DNA from: Pseudomonas phenolilytica
GTDB taxonomy: Bacteria; Pseudomonadota; Gammaproteobacteria; Pseudomonadales; Pseudomonadaceae
Reading direction: 5' to 3'
Assembly: GCF_021432765.1 (NCBI RefSeq)
Contig: NZ_CP058908.1
Coordinates: 3,744,001 to 3,808,000, forward strand
DNA: 64,000 nucleotides
Shown piece after piece: positions 9,166-17,073 of the stretch. The position numbers were made by a program, and so were the translations under genes. Each line of letters starts with the position of its first letter. Position 1 is the stretch's first letter. Below the pieces are notes generated by a model that saw only the letters and a list, made by a program, of their open reading frames with translations, ran no database searches and was not told the DNA's origin.

Positions 9166-9687
9166 ATGAAACAGTGGATCATCGCCGCATTGGCCGGCTG
9201 CACCGCGTTGACTGTCCAGGCGGAGACGCTCAGCGTTCCGCTCAAGGCCGTCAGCGCCCAAGGCGTCGGCGCCGCCGTCGGCAGCGTGAAGATCGAGAGC
9301 AGCGAATACGGCCTGGTCCTGCGCCCCGAACTGTCGGGGCTGGAACCCGGCATTCACGGCTTCCACGTGCACGCCAAGGGCAACTGCGAGACCGCCGAGA
9401 TCGACGGCAAGGTCACGCCGGCGGGCGCTGCGGGCGGCCACTGGGACCCGAAGAACAGCGGCAAGCACGGCGAACCCTGGGGCGACGGCCACCTGGGCGA
9501 CCTGCCCGCGCTCTATGTCGACAAGGATGGCAAGGCCAGCCAGCCGGTGCTGGCCCCACGCCTGAAAAGCCTGGGCGACATCAAGGGGCTGGCGCTGATG
9601 GTGCATCAGGGCGGCGACAACCATGCCGACCATCCGCAGCCGCTCGGCGGCGGCGGTGCACGGGTCGCCTGCGGCGTCATCGAGTAA
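9166..9687 (+). CDS. sodC: Periplasmic Cu,Zn superoxide dismutase
   Basis: 173 residues. A signal peptide ([19 protein letters not shown], cleavage after A19) directs it to the periplasm, where it converts superoxide to oxygen and peroxide. Metal ligands are in [11 protein letters not shown] (copper His pair and disulfide Cys), [25 protein letters not shown] (Cu/Zn ligands) and [13 protein letters not shown]; the C-terminal ARVACGVIE supplies the second Cys. The ATG at 9166 follows AAGGAG by 7 nt. Upstream in-frame ATG codons lack such a site and would bury the signal peptide. The gene is on the plus strand, inside a cluster of minus-strand flagellar genes. Confidence 0.96.
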   Translation: MKQWIIAALAGCTALTVQAETLSVPLKAVSAQGVGAAVGSVKIESSEYGLVLRPELSGLEPGIHGFHVHAKGNCETAEIDGKVTPAGAAGGHWDPKNSGKHGEPWGDGHLGDLPALYVDKDGKASQPVLAPRLKSLGDIKGLALMVHQGGDNHADHPQPLGGGGARVACGVIE

Positions 9688-9703
9688 CGGCAGCGCCGGC
9701 TTT

Positions 9704-9732
9704 CAAGCTGCAAGCGGCACGCTTGCAGCTTG
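9704..9732. repeat. Perfect 12-bp inverted repeat, likely bidirectional terminator or REP-type element
   Basis: CAAGCTGCAAGC (9704-9715), a 5-base loop, then GCTTGCAGCTTG (9721-9732). It fills the gap between the convergent stops of sodC (9687) and flhB (9736). There is no U tract on either side, so a repetitive extragenic palindrome is as likely as an intrinsic terminator. Such GCTTGCAGC-type palindromes are, as I recall, common in P. stutzeri-group genomes. Confidence 0.65.
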
Positions 9733-9735
9733 CCG

Positions 9736-10872
9736 CTATTCGTCGCGACGCAGATCTGGCGGAATCGGAAGATCGTTCAGTGGATCGGGTCGACGGCCCT
9801 TGCCGGCGCGGTACTGGCGCAACTGATAGACGTAAGCCAGCACCTGCGCCACGGCCAGGTAGAGGCCGGCGGGAATCTCCTGCTCCAGCTCGGTCGAGTA
9901 GTACACCGCTCGCGCCAGCGCCGGCGACTCAAGCACCGTCACGCTGTGCTCCTGGGCGATCTCGCGAATCTTCAGCGCCACGAAGTCGCCGCCCTTGGCC
10001 ACCAGCCGAGGCGCGCCACCCTTGTCGCCGTCGTATTTCAGCGCCACGGCAAAGTGCGTCGGGTTGGTAATCACCACATCGGCTTCGGGCACGGCCTGCA
10101 TCATGCGCCGCTGCGCCGCCTCGCGCTGCAGCTGACGGATGCGCGACTTGACCTCCGGCTTGCCCTCGGAGTCCTTGTACTCGTCCTTGACCTCCTGCTT
10201 GGTCATCATCAGCTTCTGCTTGTTGTCCCAGAGCTGGAACGGCACATCCACCGCGGCGATCAGGATCAGCCCGCAGGCCATCCACAGCGCGCACCAGCCG
10301 ACCACCTCGGCGCTGTGCATGATCGCCAGGTCTAGCGGCTGCTTGGCGATGGGGAGCAGATCGTCCTCGTAGGAGGACAGCACCATCAACGCCACCAGCA
10401 GCACCACCAGGAACTTGCCGAGGGCCTTGAGCAACTCCACCAGCGCCTTGGTCGAGAACATGCGCTTGAGCCCGGCAGCGGGGTTCATCCGACCGAAGTT
10501 GGGCGCCATCGCCTTGGCGGAGAACAGCCAGCCACCCAGCGCGATGGGCCCGGCGATCGAGGCGATGAGCAAGGCGATCAGCAACGGCAGGGTTGCCTCC
10601 AGCGCGATCCTGCCGCTGGCCGCCAGCAACACCGCCATGTTGCTCTCGTCCAGCAGGGTTTCGCGGCTCAGCTCGAAGCTGCCCTGCATCATGGCCATCA
10701 GCGCCTGCGCCAACCCGCTGCCGGACGCCAGCAGGCCGCCAATGCCGCCGATGGTCACGGCCACCGTGCTCAACTCGCGCGAGCGCGCGATCTGGCCTTT
10801 CTCGCGAGATTCCCGGCGCCGTTTCTCTGTGGGTTCCTCGCTTTTGTCGGCACCGCTTTCGCTTTCAGCCAT
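9736..10872 (-). CDS. flhB: Flagellar export switch protein FlhB
   Basis: 378 residues. Four membrane segments (about 35-215) precede a cytoplasmic domain with the autocleavage motif N270-P-T-H273. Self-cleavage there switches export from rod/hook to filament substrates, together with FliK. The N-terminus is charged (EKRRRESREKGQIARSREL), as usual. It is the last gene of the fliLMNOPQR-flhB run, 33 bp after fliR, and ends at the palindrome shared with sodC. Confidence 0.97.
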   Translation of the reverse strand: MAESESGADKSEEPTEKRRRESREKGQIARSRELSTVAVTIGGIGGLLASGSGLAQALMAMMQGSFELSRETLLDESNMAVLLAASGRIALEATLPLLIALLIASIAGPIALGGWLFSAKAMAPNFGRMNPAAGLKRMFSTKALVELLKALGKFLVVLLVALMVLSSYEDDLLPIAKQPLDLAIMHSAEVVGWCALWMACGLILIAAVDVPFQLWDNKQKLMMTKQEVKDEYKDSEGKPEVKSRIRQLQREAAQRRMMQAVPEADVVITNPTHFAVALKYDGDKGGAPRLVAKGGDFVALKIREIAQEHSVTVLESPALARAVYYSTELEQEIPAGLYLAVAQVLAYVYQLRQYRAGKGRRPDPLNDLPIPPDLRRDE

Positions 10873-10905
10873 CGACGGCCTCCGCGTTGTGCATGAGTCT
10901 ATTCA

Positions 10906-11682
10906 TCAGCGCAGCCCCACCAGCTCGCGCAGCATCGCCAGCGCTTCGCCGACGAAGATCTGGTATTGCGCGAGGATATCGGCCATCCCGATCCAGACGA
11001 TGACCAGGCCCAGCACCAGGGTCAGCGGAAAGCCGATGGAAAAGATATTCAGCTGCGGGGCGGCGCGGGTCATCAGGCCAAACGCCAGGTTCACCACCAG
11101 CAGCGCGGTGATCGCCGGCAGCACCAGCAGCAGGCCGGCGCCGAGCACCCAGCCGAGCTTGCTCGCCACCTCCCACAGATGATTGGTCGACAGCCCACCG
11201 CCCACCGGCAAGGTCACAAAGCTCTCGGTGAGAATTTCCAGCACCACCAGATGACCGTTCATCGCCAGGAACAGCAGGATCACCAGCATATTGAAGAACT
11301 GGCCGAGCACCGGCACCGACACACCGTTGGCCGGATCGACCATCGAGGCGAACCCCAGGCCCATCTGCATCGCCAGCAGCTGCCCGGAGACGATGAACAC
11401 CTGAAAGAACAGCTGCAGGACGAAACCGAGCATCACACCGATCAGAATCTGCTCGGCGATCAGCAGCAAGGCACGCAGGCTCAGCGCCTCGACCAGTGGC
11501 ATCGGGCCTAGGTTCGGCGCCAGCACCAGGGTGATGGCCAGCGCCAGATACAGCCGTACCCGCGGCGGCACCAGCTGCGTGCCGATGATCGGCATGCTCA
11601 TCAGCAACGCGGCGATACGGAACAGCGGGAGCAGAAACTGCGCCACCCAGCTGCCGATCTGCGCATTGCTCAGTTCCAGCAT
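10906..11682 (-). CDS. fliR: Flagellar export gate protein FliR
   Basis: 258-residue integral membrane protein with about six hydrophobic helices. It is one copy in the FliPQR core of the export gate. Recognised by its N-terminus (IGSWVAQFLLPLFRIAALLMSMPI), the segment PPRVRLYLALAITLVLAP and position between fliQ (3 bp upstream) and flhB. Confidence 0.96.
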   Translation of the reverse strand: MLELSNAQIGSWVAQFLLPLFRIAALLMSMPIIGTQLVPPRVRLYLALAITLVLAPNLGPMPLVEALSLRALLLIAEQILIGVMLGFVLQLFFQVFIVSGQLLAMQMGLGFASMVDPANGVSVPVLGQFFNMLVILLFLAMNGHLVVLEILTESFVTLPVGGGLSTNHLWEVASKLGWVLGAGLLLVLPAITALLVVNLAFGLMTRAAPQLNIFSIGFPLTLVLGLVIVWIGMADILAQYQIFVGEALAMLRELVGLR

Positions 11683-11685
11683 GGT

Positions 11686-11955
11686 TCAGCCGATGATCAG
11701 CGGAATGTTGGTGATCAGCCCCTGGGTATACTCCATCAGCTCGCGCACCAGCCAAGGCCCGGCCCAGATCAGCGTCAGCAGCATCACCAGGAGGCGCGGC
11801 AGAAAGCTCAGGGTCTGCTCGTTGATCTGCGTGGCAGCCTGGAACATGGCCACCACCAGACCGACCAGCAGGCTCGGCATCACCAGCACGCCGACGATCA
11901 TCGCGGTCATCCACAGGCCTTCGCGAAACAGGTCCACCGCGACTTCGGGCGTCAT
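11686..11955 (-). CDS. fliQ: Flagellar export gate protein FliQ
   Basis: 89 residues with two membrane helices separated by NEQTLSFLPRLL, which is the conserved FliQ loop. It packs around the FliP/FliR core of the export gate. Length equals the family norm. It lies 10 bp after fliP and 3 bp before fliR. Confidence 0.96.
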   Translation of the reverse strand: MTPEVAVDLFREGLWMTAMIVGVLVMPSLLVGLVVAMFQAATQINEQTLSFLPRLLVMLLTLIWAGPWLVRELMEYTQGLITNIPLIIG

Positions 11956-11965
11956 GACGAGCCTC

Positions 11966-12742
11966 CTAGAGCGTGCCGAAGCTGCCGGCCAGGGTGCCGA
12001 TGATCAGCCCCCAGCCGTCGACCAGCACGAACAGCATGATCTTGAACGGCAGCGAGATGATCAGCGGCGAGAGCATCATCATGCCCATCGCCATCAGCAC
12101 GCTGGCCACCACCATGTCGATGATCAGGAACGGAATGAAGATCATGAAGCCGATCTGGAACGCGGTCTTCAGCTCCGAGGTGACGAAGGCCGGCACCAGA
12201 ATGGTCAGCGGCGCCGCTTCCGGGCTGGCGATGTCGGTACGCCGCGACAGACGCATGAACAGATCGAGATCGCTCTCGCGAGTCTGCGCCAGCATGAACG
12301 CCTTGAGCGGGACTTCGGCGCGGGTGATCGCCTCCTGCGCCGGAATCTGCTCGGCGAGGTACGGCTGCAGCGCTTCCTGGTTTATCCGCTCGAACACCGG
12401 GGCCATGATGAACAGCGTGAGGAACAGCGTCAGACCGATGAGAATCTGGTTCGATGGCGTCTGCTGCAGGCCCAGCGCCTGACGCAGGATGGAAAACACG
12501 ATGATGATCCGCGTGAAGCTGGTCATCAGCATGACGAACGCCGGGATGAAGCTCAGCGCCGTCATGATCAGCAGAATCTGCAGGCTGACCGAATACTCCT
12601 GCTGGCCCTGGGCGTCGGTGCTCAGGGTGATCGCCGGGATTGACAGCGGATTGTCGCCACGGGTCAGCAGTCCGCCCGCCTCCTGGCCGAGAGCCAGCGG
12701 GGCGACCACGGCCAGCAGCAACGCCAGCAGAATTCGCAACAT
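11966..12742 (-). CDS. fliP: Flagellar export gate protein FliP
   Basis: 258 residues. A cleavable signal peptide (to about LALG at residue 19) is followed by periplasmic sequence and four membrane helices with FliP signatures ([60 protein letters not shown]). Its start codon overlaps the fliO stop by one base (TGATG). Confidence 0.97.
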   Translation of the reverse strand: MLRILLALLLAVVAPLALGQEAGGLLTRGDNPLSIPAITLSTDAQGQQEYSVSLQILLIMTALSFIPAFVMLMTSFTRIIIVFSILRQALGLQQTPSNQILIGLTLFLTLFIMAPVFERINQEALQPYLAEQIPAQEAITRAEVPLKAFMLAQTRESDLDLFMRLSRRTDIASPEAAPLTILVPAFVTSELKTAFQIGFMIFIPFLIIDMVVASVLMAMGMMMLSPLIISLPFKIMLFVLVDGWGLIIGTLAGSFGTL

Positions 12743-13161
12743 CAGGGCTTGTCCTTGTGATCCTTGCCCAACAGCTCCATCAGGCGCTGGGCGAACTCCG
12801 GGTTGGCCGGTTCGGAATCGGGCAGATGCACCGGCTCCTTGAGCACGTGCAGCGGCGTGATGCGCCCGGCGGAGAGACCGATCAGCACTTGCTCGCTGCC
12901 GACCTGCACCAGCACCAGCCGCTCGCGCGGGCCGAGTGCCTGGCTGGAAACCAGCTTAATCACCTGAGTACCGCGTGGATTCATCTGCTGGACGCGGCGC
13001 AGCAGCCAGGCCAGCAGAAAGATCAGGCCGACCACCAGCAGCAGGCCGAGCAGCAGCTTGCTCAGCTGCGCGCCCATGTCGGTGCCACTCATGCTGGCGG
13101 CCGGTTCGGCAGCCAGTGCCGGCAGCGCTACCAGCAGAGCGAGAAAGGCTAGCGCGCGCAT
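12742..13161 (-). CDS. fliO: Flagellar export accessory protein FliO
   Basis: 139 residues: signal-like N-terminus, short periplasmic part, one membrane helix (about 36-55, [19 protein letters not shown]) and a cytoplasmic domain with the family motif [29 protein letters not shown]. FliO helps FliP assemble. It starts one base after the fliN stop. Confidence 0.94.
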   Translation of the reverse strand: MRALAFLALLVALPALAAEPAASMSGTDMGAQLSKLLLGLLLVVGLIFLLAWLLRRVQQMNPRGTQVIKLVSSQALGPRERLVLVQVGSEQVLIGLSAGRITPLHVLKEPVHLPDSEPANPEFAQRLMELLGKDHKDKP

Positions 13162-13162
13162 G

Positions 13163-13633
13163 TCAGCGCAGCTTCTTGATGCGTTCGGTGGGGCTGATCA
13201 CGTCCGTCAGGCGAATGCCGAACTTCTCGTTGACCACCACCACCTCGCCATGGGCGATCAGCGTGCCGTTGACCAATACGTCCAGCGGCTCGCCAGCCAG
13301 CCGGTCGAGCTCCACCACCGAGCCCTGATTGAGCTGCAGCAGGTTGCGGATGCTGATCTCGGTGCTGCCGACTTCCATCGAGATGGACACCGGAATATCC
13401 AGAATCACATCCAGATTCGGCCCTTCCAGCCCCAGCGGCACGCCGCCGCCGCCCTTGGGTGCGCTGGCGAAATCCTCCAGCGGGGCACGCGGAGCAGCCG
13501 GTGCCGCCGCCGGTCCCTGGTTGAGCAGCGCGTCGATGTCGTCCTGGCTGGCATCGCCGGCCTCGGCCAGCGCCGCGGCCCATTCGTCGGCCAGCGCCTG
13601 CTCTTCGGGGGAAGTGTTCTGATCGTCTGCCAT
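13163..13633 (-). CDS. fliN: Flagellar motor switch protein FliN
   Basis: 156 residues. The C-terminal SpoA/surface-presentation domain (about 75-156: LDVILDIPVSISMEVGSTEISIRNLLQLNQGSVVELDRLAGEPLDVLVNG) builds the base of the C ring. The N-terminal extension contains ASQDDIDALLNQG (residues 28-40), a match to the CheY-binding peptide of FliM. The ATG at 13631-13633 begins MADDQNTSPEEQ; an upstream extension of 33 codons overlaps fliM and is not family-like. Confidence 0.97.
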   Translation of the reverse strand: MADDQNTSPEEQALADEWAAALAEAGDASQDDIDALLNQGPAAAPAAPRAPLEDFASAPKGGGGVPLGLEGPNLDVILDIPVSISMEVGSTEISIRNLLQLNQGSVVELDRLAGEPLDVLVNGTLIAHGEVVVVNEKFGIRLTDVISPTERIKKLR

Positions 13634-13673
13634 CGCTAGTCCTCGACCGGCTCGAATTGAGTAGAAAAATGAG

Positions 13674-14645
13674 TCACCGGGTTCGCACCACCGGCTCCAG
13701 CACCTGCAGGGCCAGATTGCCCTTATGCGCACCCAGCTTGACCTTGAAGGCCGGCATGCCGTTGGCGCGCATGATCATGTCCTCGGGCATCTCCACCGGA
13801 ATCACGTCGCCCGGCTGCATGTTGAGAATGTCGCGCAGTTTCAGCTGGCGGCGCACCACCGTCGCGCCGAGCGGTACGTTGACGTCGAGGATGTCCTCGC
13901 GCAGCGCCTTGATCCAGCGCTCGTCCTGGTCGCTGACGTCGGACTGGAAGCCGGCGTCGAGCATTTCGCGGATCGGCTCGATCATCGAGTAGGGCATGGT
14001 CACGTGCAGGTCGCCGCCGCCGCTGTCCAGCTCGATGTGGAAGGTCGATACCACCACCACTTCGCTGGGGCTGACGATGTTGGCCAGCGCCGGGTTCACC
14101 TCCGAGTTGATGTACTCGAAGTTGACGTCCAGCACCGCATGCCAGGCTTCCTTGAGGTCGGTGAAGGCCTGATCGAGCACCATGCGCACCACACGCAGTT
14201 CGGTGGGGGTGAATTCGCGGCCCTCGATCTTGGCGTGGCGGCCGTCGCCGCCGAAGAAGTTGTCCACCAGCTTGAACACCAGCTTGGCGTCGAGGATGAA
14301 CAGCGCGGTACCACGCAGCGGCTTCATCTTCACCAGATTGAGGCTGGTCGGCACGTACAGCGAATGTACGTACTCGCCGAACTTCATGACCTGCACACCG
14401 CCCACCGAGACGTCTGCCGAGCGGCGCAGCAGGTTGAACATGCTGATGCGGGTGTAACGCGCGAAGCGCTCGTTGATCATTTCCAGCGTCGGCATGCGCC
14501 CGCGGACGATGCGGTCCTGGCTGGTGAGGTCGTAGCTCTTGATCGCGCCCGGTTCGGAATCGCTTTCGGTATCGACCAGACCGTCATCGACGCCATGCAG
14601 CAGCGCATCGATCTCGTCTTGCGAAAGCAGGTCTTGAACAGCCAT
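13674..14645 (-). CDS. fliM: Flagellar motor switch protein FliM
   Basis: 323 residues. The N-terminal peptide LLSQDEIDALLHG (residues 6-18) binds CheY-P. It is followed by the CheC-like middle domain (about 40-230, including FGEYVHSLYVPTSLNLVKMKPLRGTALFILDAKLVFKLVDNFFGGDGR) and a C-terminal SpoA domain that contacts FliN. It lies 12 bp after fliL and 40 bp before fliN. Confidence 0.97.
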   Translation of the reverse strand: MAVQDLLSQDEIDALLHGVDDGLVDTESDSEPGAIKSYDLTSQDRIVRGRMPTLEMINERFARYTRISMFNLLRRSADVSVGGVQVMKFGEYVHSLYVPTSLNLVKMKPLRGTALFILDAKLVFKLVDNFFGGDGRHAKIEGREFTPTELRVVRMVLDQAFTDLKEAWHAVLDVNFEYINSEVNPALANIVSPSEVVVVSTFHIELDSGGGDLHVTMPYSMIEPIREMLDAGFQSDVSDQDERWIKALREDILDVNVPLGATVVRRQLKLRDILNMQPGDVIPVEMPEDMIMRANGMPAFKVKLGAHKGNLALQVLEPVVRTR

Positions 14646-14657
14646 CGGCGGAACCTT

Positions 14658-15182
14658 CTATTGCAGTACGAAGTTGGTGAACAGTACTTGCTCGACCGCC
14701 AGCTTGCCGACTTCCTTCTGCGCCAGTTCCTGCACGCTGGAGGTCGCCTGCTGACGCAGCATTTCCTTGCCCACCGGGGTCATCAGCGCCGCAAAATCCT
14801 GGCTGGAGAACAGCATCACCAGATGATTGCGCAGCAACGGCATATGTCCTTTGAGCGCATCGAGCGCCAATTGATCGCGCGACATCAGTGCCACGCTCAC
14901 CTGCATGTAGCGCTGGCGCCCCTTGTGATTGAAGTTGACCACGAAGGCCGGCATCAGCACCTCGTAGATCGCCGCCGGCTTGCCGGTCGCCGTCTCGGCC
15001 TCGGCCGGTTGCTCAGCCGCCTCGTCCCCACCCTTGTCGAGGAAGAACAGCGTGCCGCCGATGGACAACCCGATGGCCAGCAGGAAGGCCACCGCGATCG
15101 CGATGATGATTTTCAACCGACCTTTGCCCGCGTCCTGCGCGTCGGCAATCGGTGGTCCGGGGGGTACCTGTTTCTTCGCCAT
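14658..15182 (-). CDS. fliL: Flagellar basal-body associated protein FliL
   Basis: 174 residues: a short cytoplasmic tail, one membrane helix (about 26-48, IIIAIAVAFLLAIGLSIGGTLFFL), a Glu/Ala-rich linker and a periplasmic FliL domain ending in VLFTNFVLQ. FliL surrounds stator units and supports motor torque. It is first in the fliLMNOPQR-flhB unit, with a sigma-54 type promoter 51 bp upstream. Confidence 0.95.
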   Translation of the reverse strand: MAKKQVPPGPPIADAQDAGKGRLKIIIAIAVAFLLAIGLSIGGTLFFLDKGGDEAAEQPAEAETATGKPAAIYEVLMPAFVVNFNHKGRQRYMQVSVALMSRDQLALDALKGHMPLLRNHLVMLFSSQDFAALMTPVGKEMLRQQATSSVQELAQKEVGKLAVEQVLFTNFVLQ

Positions 15183-15232
15183 GCCAAATATCCGTCATTC
15201 TGCGCGCGACCGCTCACTGAGGCATCGTTGGA

Positions 15233-15247
15233 GCAACTGCTGTGCCA
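15233..15247 (-). promoter_or_regulatory. Sigma-54 promoter of fliLMNOPQR-flhB
   Basis: Minus strand TGGCAC-AGCAG-TTGC: a full match to the -24 (TGGCAC) and -12 (TTGC) elements with correct spacing, 51 bp upstream of the fliL start and in the 206-bp gap after fliK. Sigma-54 dependence of this operon with FleQ is established for P. aeruginosa; the site itself is read from the sequence. Confidence 0.8.
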
Positions 15248-15388
15248 ATGTCAGCGCCGCGCTGCGCATTAGGCCGCAGAGGATACGGCATCCCTGAAGG
15301 CGCCGCCCCGCACGCCCGAAGGAAGATAGATGACCGCTCCGGCGCGAGACGGGCCTGCGCGCCAGAGCGACGGGAGACCGGCGGCCGG

Positions 15389-16615
15389 TCAGGCGTAGTA
15401 ATCCACCAGCCCGCGGTTGCCCACGGCACGATTGCTGGCGACTTCGCTGACGCCTTGCAGCTGCTCGTCGTCGCCCGCCGTCGCGGCAGGCGACGCGCCA
15501 CCCCGCCCCGCCTCGCCTTCGCCGCGGCCCTGCCAGCCACGCGCCAGGGACTGATCGGAAACGTTGACGTTCATGCTCATGCCTTGCTGTTCGAACATCT
15601 CGCGCAAGCGCTGCATCTGCCCTTCGAGCGCATCGCGCACGCCGGCATGCGGGCTGAGGAAGGTGATCTGCGCCTGCTCGCGGTTCATCTCGATGCGCAC
15701 CTCCATCCGTCCCAGTTCAGCCGGATCGAGCTGGATCTCCGCCGATTTGAGGTTCTGGCTGGACAGCCACATCACCCGATCGACCACCGCCTCGCTCCAG
15801 CCGGCCTGCTGCATCGCTACCGGCTGCCCCGGTACCAGCGGCGTGCGCTGCGCCTGCTGAATCTGTTGGGTGATCGCCTGGCTCAGCGGGCTGGCACGGC
15901 CGAGCGCCGGATCGGCCGGCTGACGGCTGTCCTGCGGCGCATCCAGGCCCTTCGAGACTTCACTCAGCGCAACCTCCAGCTCGACGTCTGGCTCGGGCTC
16001 GCTGCTGGCTTGCAGCAGACTGGCGAAGTCGCCCTCGGCGGGTGCCGCGGTCTCGCTCGCAGCGGCTGGCGAAACGGCGGTGGGCGCGGCCTTCAGCGTC
16101 AGGGCCGGTGCCGCGACGGTGGTCGCCGATTCGCCGGAAACATCCTCCGACACCTGCATCTCGGCATCAGCGAGCGGCGGTGTCAGCTGCGTCTGGCCCA
16201 GCCCTGGCATCAGCGTCAGGGTCGCGGTCTGAGCGGCGGCCGGCTCGGGCGCCGGCAACTGGCCATTCAGGCCGAACAGCAGCAGCGGATCGAGCTCGCC
16301 CTCCGGCAGCGGCTCATCGCTCGCTTCCTCGCCAGGCAAGGAATTGCCGCTCTCGGCAACCGTCGACTTCTCGGCGTCAGCGGTTGCCGTCGGCTCACCG
16401 GCGCTCTGCTCCTCGTCGACTTGCTCGCGCGACGATGCCGAAGCATCGTCCTTGCGCTCGACAGGCTTGGTCTGGCGCTCGCGCGCATACACCTCGGAGA
16501 AGCTGGAACGCTTGCCATCGCTCGCCTCGGGCGCCGGCGACGGTTGCGCGGCGGCGGCCTTGGGACGCACTTCGAGAGTCGGGGACTTGAGCAACAGATC
16601 GGGGGAAACGGCCAT
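15389..16615 (-). CDS. fliK: Flagellar hook-length control protein FliK
   Basis: 408 residues. Long low-complexity Ala/Glu/Pro-rich N-terminal and middle part (about 1-270) that acts as a ruler, then a folded C-terminal switch domain (about 275-375) with the family motif LNLKSAEIQLDPAELGRMEVRI, in this protein SSQNLKSAEIQLDPAELG. It signals FlhB to change export specificity when the hook is complete. It is flanked by hptB upstream and fliL downstream, with its own sigma-54 type promoter. Confidence 0.93.
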   Translation of the reverse strand: MAVSPDLLLKSPTLEVRPKAAAAQPSPAPEASDGKRSSFSEVYARERQTKPVERKDDASASSREQVDEEQSAGEPTATADAEKSTVAESGNSLPGEEASDEPLPEGELDPLLLFGLNGQLPAPEPAAAQTATLTLMPGLGQTQLTPPLADAEMQVSEDVSGESATTVAAPALTLKAAPTAVSPAAASETAAPAEGDFASLLQASSEPEPDVELEVALSEVSKGLDAPQDSRQPADPALGRASPLSQAITQQIQQAQRTPLVPGQPVAMQQAGWSEAVVDRVMWLSSQNLKSAEIQLDPAELGRMEVRIEMNREQAQITFLSPHAGVRDALEGQMQRLREMFEQQGMSMNVNVSDQSLARGWQGRGEGEAGRGGASPAATAGDDEQLQGVSEVASNRAVGNRGLVDYYA

Positions 16616-16653
16616 GAAACATTCCGCTCAGTGTGGTTCGTGCAGAACCTTGA

Positions 16654-16668
16654 GCAAGTTCCGGGCCA
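16654..16668 (-). promoter_or_regulatory. Sigma-54 promoter of fliK
   Basis: Minus strand TGGCCC-GGAAC-TTGC, one mismatch from TGGCAC-N5-TTGC with exact GG-N10-GC spacing. It lies 39 bp before the fliK start, in the 78-bp gap after hptB. It would allow fliK to be expressed separately from the genes upstream. Confidence 0.65.
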
Positions 16669-16693
16669 GCAAAACCGTCAGAGAGCCGTCCGT

Positions 16694-17044
16694 TCAGCCG
16701 TAGCGCTGACGCTCGGCACGAAACAGGATGCCGACGATGGCGAACTCGCGCTCGATCCGCTCGATCATCGCCGGCGCTTCGACCAGTCGTTGCTCGCGGG
16801 CCAGGGTCTCCAGCTGGCAGCACAGATCGGCCAGCGCGGCGGCGCCCAGGTTGCTGCAGCTGCCCTTGAAGCTGTGTGCCGCACGCCGCAGCGTCTCGCC
16901 CTCCCCGGCTTGGAAGGCCTGGCGCAGCAGGCGCAGGCGCTCCTCGGAGTCGGCCAGGAAGGTGTCCAGCAGAAGTGGGTACTCGCCTTCCATGACCGCT
17001 TGCAGCGTGACGAGTACGGCACTGTCGAGATGAGGAATGGACAC
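16694..17044 (-). CDS. hptB: Histidine phosphotransfer protein HptB
   Basis: 116 residues forming a single HPt domain. The phospho-acceptor is H57 in AHSFKGSCSNLG. In P. aeruginosa HptB passes phosphate from several hybrid kinases to HsbR and so controls swarming and biofilm formation through HsbA. I chose the GTG start at 17042-17044 (reads VSIPHLDSAV) because AGGAG lies 7 nt upstream and the sequence matches family N-termini; the open frame extends 16 codons further without support. It lies 29 bp after hsbR. Confidence 0.92.
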   Translation of the reverse strand: MSIPHLDSAVLVTLQAVMEGEYPLLLDTFLADSEERLRLLRQAFQAGEGETLRRAAHSFKGSCSNLGAAALADLCCQLETLAREQRLVEAPAMIERIEREFAIVGILFRAERQRYG

Positions 17045-17073
17045 CGATCCGCTCCTGGGAGAAAGGCGCTGAA

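Noticed and set aside
13725-15272. Open frame of 515 codons on the plus strand
   Set aside because: Opposite fliM and fliL. His/Gln-rich, low-complexity translation without motifs.
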